A stretch of DNA of 64,000 nt from contig OX359247.1 in NCBI GenBank assembly GCA_947179485.1, positions 43,430,631 to 43,494,630 of the forward strand, in the 5' to 3' direction. Of this stretch, positions 1-13,740 are shown piece after piece; the first letter of the stretch is position 1; the number at the start of each line of letters is the position of its first letter. Origin of the DNA: Allacma fusca. Its lineage: Eukaryota; Arthropoda; Collembola; Symphypleona; Sminthuridae. The notes below the pieces were generated by a model. That model did no database searches, was not told the DNA's origin, and worked only from the letters and a program-made list of their open reading frames with translations. The position numbers and the translations under genes were made by a program.

Positions 1-3000
1 AAGGTAAGAAGTAGAAAAAGAACTTATATGTATTTACGTGTGTACGAATACGGCTTAAATTCAAATAACAATTTTTCGCCCAAACTTTGAAACAAATTTG
101 AAAAAGTTAATAATTCTGTTCTAAAACTGCAATTCATTATACAAAACAAATTTTAACTGGTCCCTAAATTAAAAACACAACAGGAGCAACGTAAAGGCTA
201 ATTTAAAGAGCGTTAGCCACAACGATGTTTTTCTTTGGGAGGAGTAAGCAGTGACAACTGCTTTAGAGATAAATTTCCGACTACATGCTTGGTTAAATGC
301 GCGGAAAAGTAGGCATATACATACGTAAATTTTATCCGAGACTGGTATTTCACTATAAAAGATGTTACCTCCTGTATAATATTATTTTCCTCGACCAACT
401 CCAGGCTTTGAAGAGTCGACATGGTGTTATTTGAGAAAAACACTTTCTGGTTGGATCCTCACAATGAAATGTTGTTTTGTCAGTAGTTTCTCCGTAACTG
501 TCCAGCGATACTTGTGGCTTATGTTATATTTATCATCACGGATGAAACAATCCGTTCCATTTATGTTTGCAAAATTCTTTGAACCCTATACCCGGTACAG
601 TCTATGAATAGTGAAGTGTTGTTTAATTGAGCTATAGGTGTTAATCTCGCATTGGGCCTTAACCTCCCTGGACAGTGAGTTCATGGCACGTACATAAATA
701 TCGTCTCAGATTCCACAGATAATAATATAATAATTCATGATTGCCGTCCGACAAAAAAAATTGATAATGAGTACATCTTTAAGTATTCACTAACATACAG
801 AAAAAAGTAGCCTCGTGCTACATTTACCCGAAGCTGTCATCTCTGTGTCAAATATGACTTCCACTGAAACTGCACTTCACACAATGAGCACACGTGGGTG
901 TATGTATTTTATTTTGTTTTATACGTTTTGCTTCAACCTCTACTATTTAGTGCGTCGGTAAAAACCTGCTTTATCTTTAATTATTATTTGCAATTGTATC
1001 AGCTTCACACAGGCTGAACGTACTGTGACTGTACACAAGAGCTCGTCAGTCTATTGTGGCAGAATTCTGTATGAAGATAAAATCAGAACTTTGAACTATA
1101 AACAATCTAATGGGGGATCATTAGGAATTGGTTGATTAGAATTTGTAAATGGTCCGAATGACTTACGAGGAGAAACATAAATCTCGTTCCGGAACCACGA
1201 CAGGGTTACAGGATGACAAAAACACCCTCCGATGGGCTTTCAGATCTGTCCTTGGTTTGTGGCAAACCGTCCGTCACAGCAATAACATCCAAGGGAGCAT
1301 GAATTTATGCCTGGGATTTTCTGAATATTATAGATGTGTACTTGCATATCGTTGGAAAACTACATAGAGAAGTGCATGCATTCGGGAGATGCTCAGGAGC
1401 ATTGTTGAAATGCTTACAAAAATCTGACCTGGTTGCAGTTGAAATAACTATCCATATACATACGTATTTGGGAATGTTTACTACAAAATTATATGTGAAT
1501 ATGTACGAGAAGTGCAGAACATAGCTTTCAGGTATTCGAGGAATCCTTCAATCGTGACTTTTCTGAGATACTTGTATGCAAGTAATTACCATTTGTTACA
1601 TATCTTTGGCTCAATTCTAAAATGTACCATTTTCAATGGAGACTCAATTAAAAAAGTGTAGGTTACGAAACGATAATGGTACTTTTTGAAATGTAGCTCA
1701 CGAGATGTACATACAAAGATATTTGTCTGGGTTCTTTCCGTGTTTAAAGCTAAACCTATAGATTTATTTGCTACCTTATCCCAAGCTGATTTTTAGTTCT
1801 GCTTTGATTTTGATACTACTGTAAGAAGTTTGTAGGGTTACATCATTATTTGCCCGATAATTCTATGTACTAATAATTGACATACTGTACATCCTCGAAA
1901 AAGATTATAGTTGGATTGTCATTGTTAGTAAATTAGTTTCTATTCTTTCAAATGAAGATGAAAGGAAATATATTGGGATGAGACGTAAACATGGTCTGGA
2001 AGAGATTATATACACAAGTAAGTGTTTTGATACACTTCAGGCCGCAGACTCCTGAAACAAGAACTGCTTTGTGCCCTGCAGTAATTTACTCCTCTAATAT
2101 TGACCTTTCAAGGAGTTGCTTTGGTAATCATGTAATCAAAGTAGCGTTACTACAGGGAGCGAGTCATCATCGTGTTTATATAAATATAATTACCTTTTGG
2201 AATTTTATTTGTTTATTTCAATCTAGTCATTCAGAATGCATGTACACCATCTGTGATTTTTCCATTGTAAGCGTCCCTTGTTCAATCAATCTGTCTTCTA
2301 TTTACTGACACCGAAGACCGAAAGGGTAGTTATACAAAGGCATGATGCACTTGCTGTTTGTACTTTGAAAATCTATGTAAATTCTGTACTTCATATGAGG
2401 AGCATAGCTGTAAAACGAAATAGGTTCATTTTTAAAAATTAGAACCTTCGTAATGTGTATCGGATTTTATCCACCAAAGGTTACTAACAGTTGGCACAAA
2501 AACATTGCAATAATAAACTTTTTGGTGCAGAACGAATTGAGTCCAATATTATCCATATCACAGAATTTCGTCGCTTGCCAACACTGACCTCGGAATTTTA
2601 GTAATTGAAAGACATTACAACATATTTAGTTGTAAGTTATTTAAAGCAAACAATATATGATATTAAAAGCAGTTCGTTATAATCTAACCTTATATATTTA
2701 TTTCCTAAGAATGATATTTTTGACTGGCAAGATGGCATTGGTTGTTGATGCTGAATTTCTCTAACCTTACTCTCTATTTGAATATGTCATGCTTACAGTT
2801 CTCAACATAGAGACTGTTTGATAGTTCTTTGAAAGTCCAATTAAATGCCTACAAACCAGTTCAAAAAAATTGGCCAAACATTGAAATTAGATTAGACAGC
2901 TGGGAAATAATATTCTAAAATAAAGAGAATCGAATACTTTTTACCACATCTCGTGACATACATACATTTGTACATATAATTACATATGTGTGTATATCTG

Positions 3001-5280
3001 GGCTAGGTGGGGAAAGGTTCAAAGGTTTCTTGGCACACTGTACAAAGATCGGTTGTACAAATACTAATACAAGATATAGATAATTAATACATAGATAAGT
3101 ATAGCAATTGCTCCTACACAGGTGAGTAGCACGATATTCTTCGATTATTTATGTATCAGGAAGAAGAAGCTGCAGATTTATCTGAGAAATTTAACCCGAA
3201 ATTCATTACATATATGCAAGTAATATTCACTAAAATGTGGGGAATCTGAACTTTGGTCAAATTTATTTAGGGTAAGTAAATATACCAGCCTCTATCAAAA
3301 TGAAGCTGTTAACAAGCTATAAAATTATGAAAAAATGTAAGTTTATTTGTAATTGTTGGATGCTGTTGTAAGGATACATACAATGCGTTTAGTCCTGTGC
3401 ATTTAATATATTGCTTTAGCTCTGACACTCGGTAATAGGAAGAGCGAATAGAACTGAACTGAATCCGTTTACATGTAGGGACATACATAAACAGTAAAAT
3501 ATTATCCTATGGATTAAATGATCGAATAGCTGATAATGACAGTGTACTATCTGTATGTATATGTAGTTACCTGAATCCGTAATACTTGCCTATGTATGTC
3601 CTGGCCACACACGCAGATTGATGACAGCAACAGTTGATAAAAAGTTCAAGTGTACAAGCAGGAAGCCAATGCGTATTGCCCTTTGTACCACTTGTGCAAA
3701 AAACTAAAACCGCGGAATGTTGGGTTGTCAAGTAAGTTAATTACTACTAATACATATGTATGTATATGTGGGTACCTTTTGATTACAAACTGGTTTTATG
3801 AATTTGGACGAAAAAAACACTCACAATCAGTCTCCTCAGTATGAGAAATGAAATAAGCATGATTTCTAATTCTTCGTCACATAATCTAAATTTCATTATA
3901 ACACTGGATGTACATACTCACTATTACAAAAAGTACAATAATTAATTAATTAATTAGTTCAAAATACGGATGACATGTTTTTGCTAATGCGGTTCTTCAC
4001 ATGCGCTTACAATTAGCAAACGAAACTGTGAAGCAGCCTCGTGTAACTCTTCCACTGGAGTAAATGCCATGATTTTAGAACTGAAGTGGAACTACGCAAT
4101 CGATTCTTTATCTGCAGAAAAATCTATTAAAATAAAAATACCTCCATACGCCGAGATACTCCCGGAAATTGCAAACAAGCTATAATCATTATTTATTCCC
4201 AGGGCAAGGGAGGGAATTATTGACAACATAATATGCATTTGTAGGAAATCAACGTGTGTTTAAAAATTATTGTGAATAGGAAACTCAAGCTTGTGATTAG
4301 TACATGGAGAACTTCGATGAAAATTCTCCACTATGTTTGTATGTATCTATTTATAGTTTTATAGGGAAATACAATTTCGTTAAATCTGATGAATGTCTAT
4401 GGAAATTATCAAAATGTTCCTTCTCTTAGGACATGGTTTCATTGTTGAACCAGGGTCAGTTATATGTACATACGTACATACACGTAGGATCTGAATCATA
4501 GAGAAAATTCAAGGGCACTTTCATTTCCTGCAAAAGACAGTGCCGTTCCATTGTTATCCTTGTAGTATATTTGTAGTTCCCTACAATTATTTTTGTATTC
4601 ATGTTAAATTAAACATATACGCGCATATTTGTAGCCAGAAATGCTAAAAATACTGAGCGCAAATACCCTCATTATGTAGTCTGTCTCATTTACGATTATT
4701 GAACGACATATGGACAGGATTGTAAATAGCAGATTTATTTTTGTACTTTTATTTTTATTTTGGGAAGTATTTTGAGTACACATAAGGTGTAACCCTTCCA
4801 TAAATTCGTTTTCAAATTGTCTTTCAGAAATACGAACAACTAGGAAGACATGTATGACACTGACTATAATAATTGGTTCATATCAACAAATACTCCATCT
4901 AAAGGAAATAAGTCTCAAGGGATCATTCATTGACTCCCCTTTCATTTCTAACTTTCGAGAGATGCATATGTATGTATGTATGAACAAGCGGAAATTCTGT
5001 ATGTAAATTATATACGATAATGTAAGCTTTGTTACTCTTCTCACAGTCAGAGAATACCTCAAGGTTTATTCACAGCTGTCGGTATCATAATTCCCGTTAT
5101 AACAATATTGAGCAAGTCCTATTTACAACTATGGATCATATTACAGTATATACCAATTGTAAGGGCTAAATAATTGTAATAATTAAATTTCCTACGATCA
5201 TAACAAGAAACAGCTTAGAAAATAAAATACAAATATTTGTCTTGGCTTCTACCAAATAAAAATATCACAATTATGTACAT
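1..5280. other. Intergenic, no gene recognised
   Basis: Both strands carry only short, compositionally ordinary open frames without recognisable motifs or a consistent chain of splice sites. There are short TATG/TACA tetranucleotide tracts (for example near 2960-3000 and 4965-4985) and an (ATTA)n patch near 3940-3957. I see no transposon ends here. Divergent or non-coding transcripts cannot be excluded by eye. Confidence 0.6.
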
Positions 5281-5320
5281 GAAATATCTACATCAAGTCT
5301 TTGGAGGCACTAAAAGTATA

Positions 5321-5326
5321 TTTATT
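5321..5326 (-). terminator. Polyadenylation signal of CRAL-TRIO gene A
   Basis: AATAAA on the minus strand, 16 nt past the TGA stop at 5342. It is the first canonical signal downstream, implying a very short 3' UTR. Confidence 0.6.
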
Positions 5327-5341
5327 AGATGTTGGAGTTTG

Positions 5342-8300
5342 TCAAGGATCAACAGGTCCCTCCACGTTACCCCCAAATGCTGTCATAATCTCATCTGGGT
5401 CACAGTATTCCTGGATGGCTGGCCTCCATTTCTCTTCCTTGCAGCCGAAAACTTGGAGCTCAATGTTTGATCCCTTCATGATGGGTTGGATGAGTTTAAA
5501 AAAGAATTCCATCATTCTTCCCGCTATAGAAAGACAAAATCAAATTACATGAGGGATTATTATTTTTAAAGGAAATGCTAGCATGATTTCTTAAGTCGTA
5601 AAGATTCTTACCATTAATGAAGATTAGTGTTCCCTCAATGGCAGGGAAATAGTTAACGGCCATTTTAACCAAGGTGACAAATACAGAAATGGCTGTAATA
5701 AAAAAGGACATATAATGATTAATAAAAATGTATCAATCCGTGCTACTGAGTACGATAGTGGTATCCCTAGTGAAAGTTACATATGTATTATAAAAACCAG
5801 TATCTACATAGAATTAATGGGGAGGTTCATAAGTATATAATTATGCGAACAGTTACTCGAAAATAATGTTTTACTCACTGTCTTTGCTGAGAAATTCGGA
5901 ATACTGACAATGTTTCATGTTCATGATGAGAACAGATTTTTTTGATAGTGGCCATGAACTGACACTGGTGCCATGGAATTCTTGTGCCTCTCGGTTATAC
6001 TCTACAAGTAAGTTCTCAGCCTTCGACAAGATCTGCAACCAGTAGTGAACGACTGCTTTCTTGCCGAATTTTGAGATGGTCTCTCCAAATCTGAATCTTC
6101 CAGCGTAAGATTGGTAGGCTGGAATTAAATTAAGGGAATGTTTAGAGCAAATTATGGGAGTAACGTGAGTATTCTGTCTGAGTCAGTGTAAATAAATTCG
6201 CATTCTCACCTGCAAAGCCTGTTCGTGTTCTAGCAGTTGTGTAAACAGAAAAACATTTGTAAAGCTCTGGGTCATAGTCTTGTTCAACGGCTGCTTGAGC
6301 CTTATTCTCCTGGAGCCATTGGACTGTCTGTAATTTTCAGGGAGTCAAAACGTTAGATTCAACTGGACTTATCTCTGTTCATCTCGGGATTTAACACAAT
6401 AGTAAAAAAAATATAAGAAAGTTCTGCAGGGAAATATTCTTACCTCTCGAATATATTTTTCAGTGCTGTCAACATTGAAATTCCTCACTGCAAATTAAAA
6501 AGATATTTAGTTAGATTTTTTTTTCTCACATGTATTACGTACACTATTGTTATGTATTCCCAGTAGACTGAACTTATTGACAGAGGCTTTGTGAACATAA
6601 TTACATGTCTGTATTGTACTGGGTCTGACAGCTTTGACAATGAGACCGGAGGCAATATTTCCTACTTTTGTCCTGCCCCTTGTGTGTTTTAAATTGAGTG
6701 AAAGATGCCTACATATGTATGTATATGTGAACACAAGTACTATGTGGTACATATTAAATATGTAGCTACGTACTTGTAATTATTTGTAAATACCTGTAAA
6801 TCTTGCACCTGGAATGGAAATGCGTGTATGAGAACATCGCCAGTATTACTGCCATGCAGGGTAACTTTTTGTGCAGCATACATTTTCGGGGAAGTAAGTA
6901 ACCTCAATCATCATTACGAAGTAGTAGAAATTGTTGAGACAGGAAATCATGATGTACCTTCATCCGTAAAACTTCCCTGCAAAAACTGGTTTTGAGCACG
7001 AAACTGCCAAATGGTTTCAGCTAACAAAAAAACCCTCCTTCCTCACATCAAATGCTCTTGAGGGGGCAAACATACATCTGACAATGAACTTAAAGGTCTT
7101 TAATGAAGTTTTCACATCAGCTTGTAAAAACACTATTAATTAATTAACCTGGTAGTCTCACAAAAAATGTATAGATAGTCGTACAATGGTACAAGGAAAA
7201 TAATAGAGAATTTGTGGAATGAAAACCACCATGAAATCTCTACCTCAACAATTTCAAGTAAACAAGTCAAGACAAAGTCTCAACATTTAAGAATTTTGTG
7301 GATGTTCCTATTCTCATCAATATAGGTATATATTTGCAATAGTGTTAAATCCTCATCAGTGACTTATGCTTTAGAGTACCATGGCCTCCGTGCGCAACAT
7401 GCTTTACATCGAGCAAAACAGGAATAATGATGCCAATTAAAATATACAGCTGTTCCAATCATACCCACACACACACATACTCACTGTGAACTACAAGTAC
7501 ATGCTAAACCGTTTTTTTTGCTCGAAAAAACATGTCCCACATGTTCCGGTTAATGCTGAAAGAATAACTATTTTAACGACTACATAATGTGAAAACTGTC
7601 AGATAGTCATCAGACCCTGCCTATTAAAGTTAACCTTTGGAATTCCCACCAAGTCGCTCTAGTTTTTTGAGGAGAATTGGACAAAACCTGTCTAACTTAT
7701 TTGGATTAATACGGTTTCTTTAAATATCATTTGAGGGAACAAAGATTCAAAGTTTCAAGTAGCTGGGAATCAAGGCCTCTCTGGGATGTGGAGCAATGTA
7801 TGCAAAAAGGAGCAAGATAAAAGTTGTAGGTGAATTGTATGATTTCAAGTTCTCACTATAAACATACTGAATTATTTATTACGGACAGTCATGAAATTAC
7901 ATGTCTCGTGAGCTTCAGTTCCTAGTCACACTCTATCAATTAAAAAACCAGTTTATGATCCCTATTCTCAAACATTTATTTCCAGATTCCTAGTAATTTC
8001 TGATTAGATGCTGAAGTGCCCAACCCTAGATCATCCCATGAGTCTATATTTTCTAATTGAGTGATGATTCTCTTAAAGACTCGTTTGATGAATACATTTT
8101 AAAAGGAAAAAGGATAAAATAATTTTTCCAGACACAGCGCCATTCCATTACATTGGTATGGCATGGTGAAGTTCCTGAAATAGTTTGGTTTACATGCCCA
8201 GTGCATTTTTTCGTTCCCCATCAACTATTGACCCTATACATGTCCGTATGCAGGTACATACATATGTACCAGGAGTTCTAACTAGCAAAGAAAGAAAATC

Positions 8301-8971
8301 TGCTCTCGAAGAAGTCTGCAAATAATTTGAGGACAAAATAGTCTTTCAAAATGTAACTTTACGCAGATAATTATAAGTTTGGAGTAAAATTGTAGCTCCA
8401 TTGAATAACCCCATATTTGCCCCAAAACATTTTGCCCTTGTACATTTGAACCATATTTTTTAAACAAATAAATGCTAGTATTGATGCACATGGAAGATTC
8501 TAATCCCTCATATATTTTAAGACAAATTTCTAGATCCCGACATTCCTGACGACACAAAACCGGGTTTCGAAACGAACTTCTGATTTAGCAGAAGCCGCAT
8601 TGAGAACGGTGATAAATCTGATGTTGGTCAAACTGACCAACTAACTTAAATTTCCAGGACTATTTAGAATACGAAAAAAATCAAAAAGTTACAACTTACC
8701 CTTCAACCAGAAGTAAAGGTAGAAAGCTTCTTGAAATCTATCATCATATTCCACTAGGTCAGATACTCTTTCTTGAAGCTGCAAAGACAAATATAAATAG
8801 GTTAGAATAAATAATCAATTTTTGACTAGTAGTTCAAATAAAATCAAGGATAAAAAAAAATACAAGGAAATTGATAAGACAAACTAGGGAATTAAACGAA
8901 AGTAAAGAAAATAAAATATCCAGAAATAGTATAACAATCACCTCGAGGATAACGTCGTTTGCTTTCTCCAT
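5342..8971 (-). CDS. CRAL-TRIO / SEC14-like lipid-binding protein A (7 exons, 257 aa)
   Basis: CRAL-TRIO proteins carry small hydrophobic ligands or phosphoinositides in a closed pocket, usually in the cytosol or at membranes. The ligand cannot be told here. Exons (minus): 8942-8971, 8700-8778, 6444-6487, 6210-6327, 5879-6118, 5612-5692, 5342-5523. All junctions are GT..AG and phases join without a break (774 nt). The N-terminal part carries the helical CRAL-TRIO-N signature: an aromatic run ending FWLK, then VRNFNVDSTEKYIRE, the usual 'WL(R/K)-R-F-V-K-E' pattern. Exon 5 holds the GKKAVVHYWLQIL segment and exon 6 a β-strand TLIFIN. The last exon ends ..DPDEIMTAFGG.., the position where the family has 'LP.E.GG'. 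The first ATG follows a TATA/initiator at 9083. Intron 2 is 2.2 kb; the others are shorter. A paralog at 25.4 kb has the same exon lengths. Family call is firm; subfamily is unknown. Confidence 0.88.
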
Positions 8972-9077
8972 TTTTGTGTGAAGTGGCGGTATTCAACGTA
9001 TGCAATCGATTATTTTCTGGGGACTACAATGATGAAGGCACTGTCAAGCACGGTCCAATCTAGTTGAGCTACAACTG

Positions 9078-9111
9078 TTGACTGATTCCAGGGAGGATTC
9101 CCCTTCTTATA
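9078..9111 (-). promoter_or_regulatory. TATA + initiator promoter of CRAL-TRIO gene A
   Basis: On the minus strand TATAAG (9106-9111) lies 28 nt upstream of ATCAGTC, whose A at 9083 fits the arthropod TCAGT initiator. The spacing is canonical. It implies a 5' UTR of about 112 nt before the ATG at 8971. Confidence 0.55.
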
Positions 9112-9113
9112 GT

Positions 9114-12100
9114 AGTCATCCCTAGCTGTATGTACGTCGGGGTTTCCGTGCCGTGTGAGGGTAGGAACATAGTACAAGCGATCAGAGGAAAAGATCACCC
9201 TTTGCAAAAATACTCGTAAGGAAGGTCAGTAGTCTCACATGCTACAAAACTACTTGATGGATGTAGCTCAACCCTCTCTGGACGTAGTGGAGTTGCACTT
9301 ACTACCTCAGTACTATGCATGAGAAAAAGAAGAGGTACTTCTGCACTTTTCTTATGGACTTTGAGAGGGTATGGAAAGATCCAGAAGTGTTATTTTACGG
9401 GTCATAAATAACACATGGTAAACAATTGGGTCCGATACTTTTTATTTAGTGTGTGCATATAACCCTGTCCATATAACTAGATATAATAATTACATAGATA
9501 TACATACATAATTATACTTGTTGTTGTCAACGAGCCTTTCCTTAATTGCTAGGGTTGAGATGTTGTCCAAAAAAACCGACGGTAATAGTTTCGCGAGATT
9601 GTTTTTAAGACAAGAGCAATGCACATATGTTTATATGTAAGTTCCTCTCCAGGTGTTTCTATGGACAACTCACGGTTTCTTTATAGGCAGCTCACGTGAT
9701 TCCTGTTCCTTGTGAAAATCTGACAAGATACGTAAGAAAAATCCCATGATGATGATTACATTTCATAACTGGAAGGATCTAGATGATTTTTTGTCCAGAA
9801 TCACAGGAAGGCATAAGGAGCATGTTTGCAATGTCACATATAATCTAACATACATATCTACATATGTACAAACATTATTCGATACAAAGAAATTATGTCA
9901 AACGAGCAATTTTATGTCCCAGAGTAAGTGCAATAATGCTCGCAGTTTAATTTGCCTATTTCAATTCATGATACCTCTCAAATGTAAACATTGTAGCATT
10001 GCATTGGATTGTAACCACCTGTCATTTTTACTTCTAGCCATTATAACCACATATATATATTTGCGTCTGACAAGTTGAAGTTGAAACGGTCATTGATTGT
10101 GTGTGTGTTTGGAAAAAATGTCCTGAGCACTGTGGACTGCAAAAACTGGTTTGTTTACAGTCAGTACCTACTTCGGGCTCACTCGCAAATAATTTATTTC
10201 ATGAAGCCAGGAAATGATGTCTGTGGAGATGGAGAGCAACTTCATGCTTTTTTCCGTCAAAATAAACTAAAGAAAATTGTTGTTTTCAAATAATCCAGAC
10301 TATGTATATGAGCATCATCCTTCTTTGAATCAGTAGTATGCATATAAAGGCTGACTTTTGACATTTTCTCCCAGATTGAGTAAAAACTATTGCCTGGGGA
10401 AACACTTTCAGATGTTTGTATTTGTGTTCTAAAAGCCGACAGCATATTCCCTTGATGATAAAAATTTTTGTTTTGTTGTGGAAAAACTATGCATGATCAA
10501 GTGATCAAACCGCGTGATCAGTTCAATTCTTTTAACAATAACTTGTTTATCATTAAACTCCATGGAGTGCATCCTATTTATAAAAACTTCCCGTACAACT
10601 TTAAGTGCAATCATCCTGGAGGCAATTATATAATACAGAGGTATTCACCTTGGACACGAAGTCCGCATTTTGTTATGCAATCAATTCAGGGTGCTGACTA
10701 CTGTATGGGCTGGGGTTCAAAAATTCCAGTATATTATGCAATCGGCTTTTGACAGTAAAAATCGCCTGCTTGTATCTATGTATATAAATCTCTTCACAAT
10801 AATATTTTCAAATGGTGTAGTCAACCTGAACCTTATTCATAGCATTCCAGTTTATTTTTCACTCGCATGGGATAGGTAAGTTATTCGCCGGACTGGATTA
10901 TATAATACTAAATCGTGATCTTTCCCATTACATAACTCTGACAAGCTTGAAGCACTGATTTCCCACAAGACAATATTTTCCCGTGGGCGTGCCGCCGTCA
11001 GTCCCTATAGAACATCCATATTTTGCATGCAGTTATGCAATAATTTTTTTTGTTTATTTTCGGGAGACCTTGGCAGCAAGGTACTGTAAAACAAACCTTA
11101 AAGTAAGATTGTTATTATGGATTCCATTTCAAGCTTTGATCCAATCCTCTTCTTATTTAAGGAATCATTCCTTGTTAGTTATAAAGTTCTGATTAAAAGT
11201 AATTACTGTATACCCGGAATATTGAATGTCCGAGTTACCTTTCTACATAGTTATAAAAATGTCCAATAAAAGATCCAAGTGTTCATCTATTTTGTTGTTG
11301 TAATAATATTTGCTAAAAAAATGAGTTTTAATGTCCAGAGATGTTTCAGTTATTTTGGGGAAAATGTATTAATAGAAGGTAAAAATAGGTTCGCTCTCAT
11401 AATCACTAAGTAATAAAATGATCGTAAACAAGTGTGAAGTGTTTTCAGGTTAAAGTCTTGGTTGTGGATGCACAGTATGTACTTACATACAATGCACATG
11501 CATATTACTTCTGCGCTTCGTTGTTTGCAAGTTTAATCTCAAACGAGAAAAATGCACTTCGAAAAAAGTATCATACATGTGTTAATGCATTTATCCAACC
11601 TCCAACAAACATGTTTGTGATTTGCTTCTTCATTCTTGCAAATAAGATATGACTTTCAACTTGCTTGAAACCGGCTCCTCGTGAGCTCCTTTAATAGTTT
11701 ATGGTCAGAAAGAGTCGGGCAAAAAAATTGCATCCTTTGACGTCAGCAGGAAGTTTTTTATTGTCAAAATCTTGTTATTGAAAGGGACTCGTACAATTCC
11801 AATGAAAAAAAAATCCACCGTGGGATTTGTATTGTCATGGATATTTTTCGTCTCAAGACTTTGTTTGTTCCCATAAATTGAGATGCTGGAAAAATTTCAA
11901 ATTAATTATAGTTGTGATCATGCGAGGAAGTTACACATGACTGCTGTCAATTTCCTTGTGTTTGCGTCATTTTCCAGTTTATTATTAGGCGACTCGTGGC
12001 TCATTTCCAACCGGTGCGACGATCACCTGACATATGGAAAAATGCTTGTTTTTTACGGAAAAGTATACGACGTTCTCCACGTGTGTCCTGCCATCAGTAA

Positions 12101-13059
12101 CGCGCAGTCAGTTAACAAACTTGACTTTGAGATTATTATTGAGTCGGAAGATTTTTTTCCTTAAAGTTATAAATTGTGGAATGGAAATCATTGATATGGT
12201 CACAGTTCCTATAAATTATTATCCTCTGACAAGATTCACTTTCTGCCTGAAATACCAATCTTTGACTTTAGCACAAATTGACATTGCATTGAGGCTGGAA
12301 GCTTAATACGTAAAATGGGATTCAATAATTACGCAGAATACTAAAATTGCCTTGAATTTACAGATAGCTGCAAAATCCCATCCATTCAAAGTCTAACTAG
12401 TCTTCTCCAAGGAAGGACAAAAAATTGACACAAATCTGTTTGCCGCAGGATGAATGACTTATCAATCGTTTATACATCCCTGCGCTGACATTTGTACTAG
12501 ATTGACCCAGATAATTCCAGCATGAAGAGAAATGATATGCTCTTTTCCTTATGTAATCACAAGTAATTAAATAATCGAACGAAGGTTAGATGTTAATCGT
12601 AGGTAGGGACATATCTGATACTCGAAATTTGGCTATTAGTACAATGTCCCAAACACCTTACCCACTCTGAAGATCAACAGTAGCTCCTTCAAAATCTGCT
12701 AAATAGCTTACGTCCACGTGTACTCAGATTGGAAGGAAACCTCTGTTGAAGTCGAAATTGTACATGAGAATAGGTAAATGAAGTAAATGCTCATTGCAAT
12801 AATTCCTAACAATTGTACTAAAAATTATTATTGTACAAAAATAATTTCCATAAAAAATAGTTTAGGGAAGCAGTTCATTTCTGGGTGAAGATGCTTATTG
12901 AACGAATTTTGTGTAGTAGAGTTGACACTTACTGACGTGAATTCGGACTATAATTGTCCATTGATTTTATTATCAATTGTTTGTTTTGTTTTTAACTTTT
13001 GTCCCAATTGACAATCAAAAGAAAAAAGCGTCCTTGTCCTGCTCAAACACGAACTGGGT
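9114..13059. other. Intergenic, no gene recognised
   Basis: Several open frames of 70-110 codons occur on the plus strand (9746-10078, 10468-10752, 11883-12164), but none resembles a family I know. They do not share splice sites that would chain them, and codon content looks like AT-rich noise. A divergent gene or decayed element cannot be excluded. Short TACATA/ATATGT tracts recur near 9490 and 9850. Confidence 0.5.
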
Positions 13060-13740
13060 TGTCCAGCATGTATGTATGTATGTATTTTAGGGGGTCCCAC
13101 AACCAAAGTTATGGGACACTGCTCAGGCCATCAGTGGGCCCATTGCAGATTACCCTGTCGAACATGTTAATTTACGAATAGCATTGGAAGAGTGAGCATG
13201 GGATGTCCACTTTCCTGAATTTGCTTATCCGATTTCGTATCCCTAAGTTGCTATTTGGGCAACTGCTTCACTAAGATATGCAATCTACTCAAGTTATTTC
13301 AGGGGCTCCGGCTGCTATTCTACCAAGAGTAAAATGCAGGTGAGCCTCTGCACTTTATGCAGAACCTGAGGAATGTGCCAGATATTGGGACACTCACCCC
13401 CAAGTCAATACCTCAAGGCAATGACGTGGATTCGTGGTAATCACTGCTAAATCAAAATGTCACAAAAGCCTATGGGTGCAAACTACCCGGGAATCAAGTG
13501 CTGATTCGGTGGTGACAAATCACTAACAGCACAAGGTAGCGTTATGGTGCAAGACGCTCGCCCGGTAGACACTTGACAGCAGGGATCACAACTCTCCAAG
13601 CAGAGAGACTCGGGTGGTGGAGACAAAAAAAAAAAGAATTATGTGTCTCAAAGTTTTTATGCAGATCTGCCAAAAGATAAGGGAGCTCAGATGAGCACAA
13701 CCTCACCTCTCGACAGTCCTGTAGCAACCCCCTTGTCCAG
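13060..13740. repeat. GC-richer block, probable old repeat
   Basis: This ~680-bp block is visibly richer in G+C than its flanks. It starts with an (ATGT)n microsatellite (13068-13085) and contains an A11 run at 13625-13635. It has no long open frame and no clear terminal repeats. I cannot assign it to a class; composition and the tRNA-like segment inside suggest an old interspersed repeat. Confidence 0.35.
13533..13640 (+). repeat. Possible tRNA-derived SINE fragment
   Basis: From 13535 the sequence runs GGTAGCGTTATGGTGCAAGA then CGCTCGCC. This resembles a tRNA D-arm with an A box (TAGCGTTATGG) followed by the AGACGCTCGCC anticodon-arm text common in tRNA-derived SINEs. The B-box position reads GATCACAACTC, a poor match. 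About 60 bp later comes a short A-rich tail. No target duplication was found, so this is only a candidate. It is not a functional tRNA. Confidence 0.3.

Noticed and set aside
9746..12306. Run of plus-strand open frames of 70-110 codons
   Set aside because: No recognised motif, no shared splice chain, and composition as expected from AT-rich DNA. Not called as genes.
13533..13600. Functional tRNA gene
   Set aside because: A-box-like text is present but the B box and acceptor pairing are not; treated only as a possible SINE head.
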